From an uncultured Bacteroidia bacterium (GTDB lineage: Bacteria > Bacteroidota > Bacteroidia > Bacteroidales > UBA932): 9,591 nt of DNA. Position 1 is the first letter of the stretch, and each line of letters begins with the position of its first letter. A program made the translations under genes and the position numbers. The notes beneath the pieces were generated by a model, which worked only from the letters and a program-made list of their open reading frames with translations, searched no databases and was not told where the DNA came from. The stretch is from assembly GCA_902767465.1 (NCBI GenBank), contig CACXHM010000150.1, forward strand, positions 1 to 9,591, in the 5' to 3' direction. Shown piece after piece: positions 6,599-9,591 of this stretch.

Positions 6599-6626
6599 TT
6601 AAATTTGCAAGATTTTCGTGCAAAGA
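6599..6626 (+). promoter_or_regulatory. Possible promoter/operator of the small-protein / fimbrillin operon
   Basis: A near-consensus TA-AAA-TTTG (6599-6607), one base too long for TAnnTTTG, overlaps a short inverted repeat TTTGCA (6604-6609) / TGCAAA (6619-6624). The stretch TTTTCGTGCAA (6613-6623) also occurs in the divergent vWA/nigD-like region at 2027-2037. It lies 15 nt before the small gene's ATG. It could be a shared regulatory element, but the motif is short. Confidence 0.3.
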
Positions 6627-6641
6627 CAGTCTATAATAGAT

Positions 6642-6803
6642 ATGACAAAGTTTAACTCTAATTTAGTTGTTCGGGAGGCCTATGCCGCTCCCGATTGCAA
6701 GGCTCTTTGTGCCAAGACCGGCGGAGTCCTTTGTGCCAGCGATACAGTTTCCAATTCCGGAAGAATTGAGGACTGGGAAGATGGCGTAACGTTTAATTTT
6801 TAA
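6642..6803 (+). CDS. Small Cys-containing protein upstream of a fimbrillin-like lipoprotein
   Basis: The protein has 53 residues from ATG 6642, beginning MTKFNSNLVVREAYAAPDCK. An in-frame non-ATG start at 6618 would add eight residues, but the N-terminus from 6642 looks natural. There is no signal peptide and no membrane segment. Three cysteines (19, 23, 31) flank a Gly-rich turn in the motif GGVLCAS, and the tail is acidic-aromatic (IEDWEDGVTFNF). Short proteins with a P-x-C/V-E..L core, a G-V-L/I-C-A-S motif and a Trp/acidic tail recur, from memory, in front of surface lipoprotein genes in Bacteroidales; their role is unknown to me. It lies 8 nt upstream of the lipoprotein gene, so the two are surely co-transcribed. 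Coding status is supported by that spacing and the family-like motif. No function is assigned. Confidence 0.7.
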   Translation: MTKFNSNLVVREAYAAPDCKALCAKTGGVLCASDTVSNSGRIEDWEDGVTFNF

Positions 6804-6811
6804 GCAGCCCC

Positions 6812-8932
6812 ATGATGAAGACAAGAACTATTCTCCCGGGCATCATGGCAGCAGCTGTCATTGCCCTTTCCGGATGCGAAAGGTTCGAAACCGCTCCCGT
6901 CACCGAAGGCGTTCCTTTTACCATTGGAGCTGCCAATGCAGAACTCAAGACCGTCAATGACGGAGTCAAGACAAAATGGGCCAAGAACGATGCTATCAAC
7001 GTGTTCCATGCTGTTGCAGGAACTACGACCTATGTCAACGACGGAGAATTCATCGCAAGTGAAGACGGATCGACCGTTGATTTTGAAGGCAGTCTTGCTT
7101 CTGCTCTTGAAACCAGCTCTACCTATGACTGGTTTGCATTCTATCCTTACACCTCCCAGATCAAGACCCCTGCCAATACCAGTGCGGGATATGCCACTGT
7201 CGGCAGTTCTGCAAGCGGTGTCCAGGTCCAGAAGGCTTCTGATTCGAGGGCACACGTTGCCGGAAAGAACTTCCCGGTCGTAGGTGTGGCGGCAGGTGTT
7301 CCTTCTTCGGATAAACCCGAAATCGTTATGAAGAATGTCACAACCCTTATGAAGGTTGTTGTAACGAACGCTACTGCTTCCGCCATAAATGTCTCCGGCA
7401 TTGCGCTTACTGCCGAAGATAATCTGGTGGGAACATATTATATAGATTTTACAGATCCGGATAATATCGGTTTCGTCGGCAGCGGAGCCAGCTACGTAAG
7501 CAAAACTGCTACTCTTTCGGTAGATGATGGCGCAGGTGCCATTGCTGCTGGAGGAACCGGAAACTTTTATCTTGCCGTAAAACCTTTCACAGCTGCAGCT
7601 GGAAGCGAACTTAAGATATCCGTAACCGCCGAGAATGGACAGCAGGAAATCACGAAGGAGGTTACCAGTGCTGTCGAGTTCAAATCCGGCAAGGTCAATA
7701 CCCTGAATGTTACTTATAACAAGACGACTTCCAGCAATGTCTATGAACTCGTGAGCAGCGTTGATGATCTCACTCTTGGCAGCGAAGTTATCCTTGTGAA
7801 TGCTTCAGGAAACGCTGCGGCTGGAAAACTTGGAACCGGCACCTACCTTCCCAGCGTTGCGGTTTCCGTAAGCGGAGGTACCAAGGTAAACGATCCTTCC
7901 GATAATGTCGAGGTCTTCAAAATTGCAAACGGAAATATCGCCGGAACCTACGCTTTGCAGTGCACTTCGGCAAGCGACAAGTATCTTACATGGACCGATG
8001 GAACCAAGTTGTCGGCATCTGAAACACTCAGCAATGCCGGCAGCTGGGCCATCAATATGGATGCTGCCGGAAAGACGGAGATTCGCAGCATGGGAGATTA
8101 TGCTCGTTACCTTCGTTATAATTCCAGCACTCCTAGGATTACCAGTTATCAGGTAACAACTGCCAATACGGAAGATGTATACATCTATAAAAAGGCCTCT
8201 ACAGGAAGCGGAGCCATTGCTTCTAAGACTCTTACTGAACTTTCTGTCCAGAACTTGACGACATCTTACATCAAGGGGGCTACTTATTCGTTCGATGGAA
8301 CAGTGGTTGCCACGTACAGTGACTTGAGCGAAGAGGATGTGACAGCCTCGGCGACTGTGACAGGAACGGTCAATACTGCTGTGTCGGGAACATACACAAT
8401 TACGGTTTCCTACGGAGGGAGGTCTGTAGATGTCGAAATTCTTGTGTCCGGAAGTGCAACCAAGACTTATGAGATGACGATAGACGGCAATTCTTCCAGT
8501 GGTACTAATGATGTTCATTGGACAAAATTGAACACGACACTTACTCACGACAGCATCTCATGGACAACAACAGTTGCCGGTACGACATATATTAATACTA
8601 GTAATACAACGTACGTCCAGATTGGAAAGAAAGCGGAACCTGCAACTTCCGTCGTTATATCCACGACAGGTTTTGCGGGAAAGAAAATCGTCTCTGCAAG
8701 CCTGACCGGTTACTGCATGTCTAATACCGGCCCGACCTTGACTATCAAGGCAGGATCGACCACCATGCTGAATGCAAAGGCTCTGGTCAAGACAACATCT
8801 ACTGAATACGAGACTACGACAAACAATGTCACACTTGGATCCTCAGATGCTTTGACTTTTACTATTACATCTTCCGCATCTGCCGGTATCGCAATTTCCA
8901 AGATCACTGTCAATTACACTGACGCTGATTAA
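6812..8932 (+). CDS. Fimbrillin-like multidomain surface lipoprotein with Ig-like domain
   Basis: The protein has 706 residues from ATG 6812; ATG 6815, one codon later, is equally possible. The lipoprotein signal is MMKTRTILPGIMAAAVIALSGC with Cys22. Residues about 30-305 resemble fimbrillin/Mfa-type proteins of Bacteroidales (KTKWAKNDAINVF, then YDWFAFYPY near 105-113, and paired beta regions up to KVNTLNVTYN). Residues about 310-460 form a beta-rich module of the kind found in several Bacteroidales surface proteins (VYELVSSVDDLTLGSEVILVNASG ... RYLRYNSSTPRI). Residues about 470-547 are a bacterial Ig-like (Big_3-type) domain. Residues about 550-706 are a Ser/Thr-rich beta module with no family I can name. 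It is probably exposed on the outer membrane as an adhesin or fimbrial accessory. No fimbrial biogenesis genes are visible nearby, so polymerisation is doubtful. It ends an operon closed by a terminator. Confidence 0.78.
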   Translation: MMKTRTILPGIMAAAVIALSGCERFETAPVTEGVPFTIGAANAELKTVNDGVKTKWAKNDAINVFHAVAGTTTYVNDGEFIASEDGSTVDFEGSLASALETSSTYDWFAFYPYTSQIKTPANTSAGYATVGSSASGVQVQKASDSRAHVAGKNFPVVGVAAGVPSSDKPEIVMKNVTTLMKVVVTNATASAINVSGIALTAEDNLVGTYYIDFTDPDNIGFVGSGASYVSKTATLSVDDGAGAIAAGGTGNFYLAVKPFTAAAGSELKISVTAENGQQEITKEVTSAVEFKSGKVNTLNVTYNKTTSSNVYELVSSVDDLTLGSEVILVNASGNAAAGKLGTGTYLPSVAVSVSGGTKVNDPSDNVEVFKIANGNIAGTYALQCTSASDKYLTWTDGTKLSASETLSNAGSWAINMDAAGKTEIRSMGDYARYLRYNSSTPRITSYQVTTANTEDVYIYKKASTGSGAIASKTLTELSVQNLTTSYIKGATYSFDGTVVATYSDLSEEDVTASATVTGTVNTAVSGTYTITVSYGGRSVDVEILVSGSATKTYEMTIDGNSSSGTNDVHWTKLNTTLTHDSISWTTTVAGTTYINTSNTTYVQIGKKAEPATSVVISTTGFAGKKIVSASLTGYCMSNTGPTLTIKAGSTTMLNAKALVKTTSTEYETTTNNVTLGSSDALTFTITSSASAGIAISKITVNYTDAD

Positions 8933-8954
8933 TTGTAGCATACATCTTTAATTT

Positions 8955-8987
8955 AGGCTGCATGGTCTTGCGACCGTGCAGCCTTTT
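8955..8987 (+). terminator. Intrinsic terminator of the fimbrillin-like operon
   Basis: AGGCTGCA (8955-8962) pairs with TGCAGCCT (8977-8984), and after one T-G step GGTC (8964-8967) pairs with GACC (8972-8975) around a TTGC tetraloop. Four T residues follow (8984-8987). The hairpin lies 22 nt after the lipoprotein stop codon. The T-run is short but the stem is strong. Confidence 0.8.
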
Positions 8988-9063
8988 GCTATGAAAGAAT
9001 TAAGAATGACCTGCTTCAAGAGTGATCATTTGCCCGGACGGGATCCACTTGCGGGACACTGCC

Positions 9064-9257
9064 GGACCTTCCTTGAAAAGGGCCGAAACCCTGGAAGGTC
9101 CCCGTGGAAAAGCTTGGACCTTCCTTGAAAAGAGCCGAAACCCTGGAAGGTCCCTGCAATCTCTGCCGGACCTTCCTTGAAAAAGCCCAAAACCCTGGAA
9201 GGTCCCAGCAAGTACCTCCGGACCTTCCTTGAAAAAGCCCGAAATCATGGAAGGTCG
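9064..9257. repeat. Array of four 38-bp palindromic repeats at an exact 52-bp period
   Basis: Copies lie at 9064-9101, 9116-9153, 9168-9205 and 9220-9257. Each begins GGACCTTCC, has a 20-nt loop starting TTGAAAA and usually ending CCGAAACCCT, and closes GGAAGGTCC; copy 4 ends GGAAGGTCG. The three spacers are exactly 14 nt and unrelated to each other (CCGTGGAAAAGCTT, CTGCAATCTCTGCC, CAGCAAGTACCTCC). In copy 1 the loop can form an extra AGGG/CCCT pairing. The repeat arms are nearly invariant while spacers differ, so arm sequence and spacing appear to be kept. Repeat and spacer sizes and the lack of cas genes argue against CRISPR. Function is unknown: tandem RNA hairpins, an array of protein sites on one DNA face, or a REP-like family. 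Confidence 0.9.
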
Positions 9258-9334
9258 GCATAGAAGGGACGGGGTCGTTTCTTAAGCAAACTCTCAACAG
9301 TTACCTGAACAGCTTCCAGGTGTCTGCGTGCCGG
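9258..9334. other. Remainder of the 551-nt gene-free stretch 8933-9483
   Basis: Outside the terminator, the 52-bp-period array and the large palindrome, I see no gene, RNA gene or clear promoter in 8933-9483. A weak hairpin ACCTG (9303-9307) / CAGGT (9317-9321) is present. The open - strand frames across the array are a by-product of its period (see rejected items). Confidence 0.5.
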
Positions 9335-9458
9335 AAGTGTCCCTGATTCGTAACCACCTCTGCTGCAGCTTTATAAAATGTTTATCTCTGGTGCAAATTC
9401 ACCAGAGATAACATGTTGAATTATCTGTATTTCAGAAAGTTGCGAATCAGTAAAGCTT
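9335..9458. repeat. Large concentric imperfect palindrome with perfect 12-bp central hairpin
   Basis: TTATCTCTGGTG (9382-9393) and CACCAGAGATAA (9400-9411) form a perfect 12-bp stem around a 6-nt loop, centred at 9396.5. A second arm pair, CTGATTCGTAAC (9343-9354) with GTTGCGAATCAG (9439-9450), pairs at 12 of 12 positions counting one T-G step and has exactly the same centre. Between them TGCAG (9364-9368) and CTGTA (9425-9429) also pair in register with one wobble. Outside, 9335-9338 pairs with 9455-9458. It lies 25 nt or more beyond the rpiB stop and may serve as its 3' end structure, although the following T-run on the - strand (CATTTTAT) is weak. It could also be a remnant of a small non-autonomous element. 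Confidence 0.7.
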
Positions 9459-9483
9459 GACAGCGCTTCGGAGGAGGCTTGAG

Positions 9484-9591
9484 CTAGACAGGAATCTTGT
9501 CGATGCGACGCTGGTGGCGTCCTCCGGCGAAGTCGGTGGTGAGCCATGTGCGAACGATTGAAACTGCCATGCGGTAGGAGATGAAGCGGGC
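9484..9591 (-). CDS. rpiB: Ribose-5-phosphate isomerase B, C-terminal fragment
   Basis: Reading in from the right edge, the last 35 residues and a TAG stop (9484-9486) are visible: ARFISYRMAVSIVRTWLTTD and then FAGGRHQRRIDKIPV. The GGRHQRRIDKI block is the hallmark C-terminus of RpiB/LacAB-type isomerases, where the Arg and His residues contact the sugar phosphate. Bacteroidota versions typically end shortly after it, as here. RpiB interconverts ribose-5-phosphate and ribulose-5-phosphate in the cytoplasmic pentose phosphate pathway. The active-site Cys and the rest of the fold lie outside the window. The gene is convergent with the fimbrillin-like operon across the 551-nt repeat-bearing region. 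Confidence 0.85.
   Translation of the reverse strand, partial: ARFISYRMAVSIVRTWLTTDFAGGRHQRRIDKIPV

Noticed and set aside
7805..8548. Minus-strand open frame of 247 codons antisense to the fimbrillin-like gene
   Set aside because: It lies entirely inside a well-supported + strand lipoprotein, and its product has no recognisable domain, a scattered Cys/His/Arg content typical of antisense translation and no neighbouring operon partner.
9064..9257. CRISPR array
   Set aside because: The repeats are 38 bp with long palindromic arms, the spacers only 14 nt, there are four copies and no cas gene in the window.
9000..9297. Three overlapping minus-strand open frames of 61-93 codons with repeated FQGFG/FQGRS-like peptides
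   Set aside because: All three frames are open over the same DNA because of the 52-bp repeat period, two depend on non-ATG or poorly placed starts, and there is no signal or domain. They are explained by the DNA repeat.

Overview
The window looks like a chromosomal stretch from a Bacteroidota species, most likely a Bacteroidales gut-type organism of roughly even GC. The reasons are the gene content (NigD-like lipoprotein, fimbrillin-like lipoprotein, glycoside hydrolase family 97, a vWA lipoprotein of the YfbK type, an ECF sigma factor paired with a membrane-to-barrel fusion), the near absence of Shine-Dalgarno sites, and a TAnnTTTG-type promoter in front of the GH97 gene. No genus can be named from the sequence alone.

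Layout. 1-186: the last 61 codons of a HEPN-domain protein (+), then a strong intrinsic terminator (288-317) and a cluster of inverted repeats (360-473). 484-1959: vWA-domain lipoprotein (-). A 109-nt divergent intergenic region with a 14-bp inverted repeat separates it from a three-gene + strand operon with overlapping genes: NigD-like lipoprotein (2069-2743), ECF sigma factor (2694-3293) and a protein with an anti-sigma-like N-terminus, one inner-membrane helix, a long acidic Pro/Glu-rich linker and an outer-membrane beta-barrel (3280-4560). 4573-6537: secreted GH97 glycosidase (-), convergent with that operon and only 12 nt from it. 6642-8932: a + strand pair, a 53-residue Cys-containing small protein followed after 8 nt by a 706-residue fimbrillin-like, Ig-domain surface lipoprotein, closed by a terminator (8955-8987). 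8933-9483 is 551 nt without a gene. It holds four 38-bp palindromic repeats at an exact 52-bp period and a large concentric palindrome. 9484-9591 is the C-terminus of ribose-5-phosphate isomerase B (-).

How the genes work together. The core system is the nigD-like / ECF sigma / dual-membrane anti-sigma operon. Its architecture matches the Das/Dma regulators described in Bacteroides thetaiotaomicron, where a barrel-anchored anti-sigma factor spans both membranes, controls its ECF sigma factor and influences outer-membrane vesicle production; a NigD-like lipoprotein is, as I recall, part of that output. The divergently placed vWA lipoprotein shares the regulatory region and is a candidate regulon member. 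The remaining genes are envelope or secreted functions (glycan hydrolysis, surface adhesin) plus a housekeeping pentose-phosphate enzyme. The two intergenic hairpin arrays are the parts least explained by known features.
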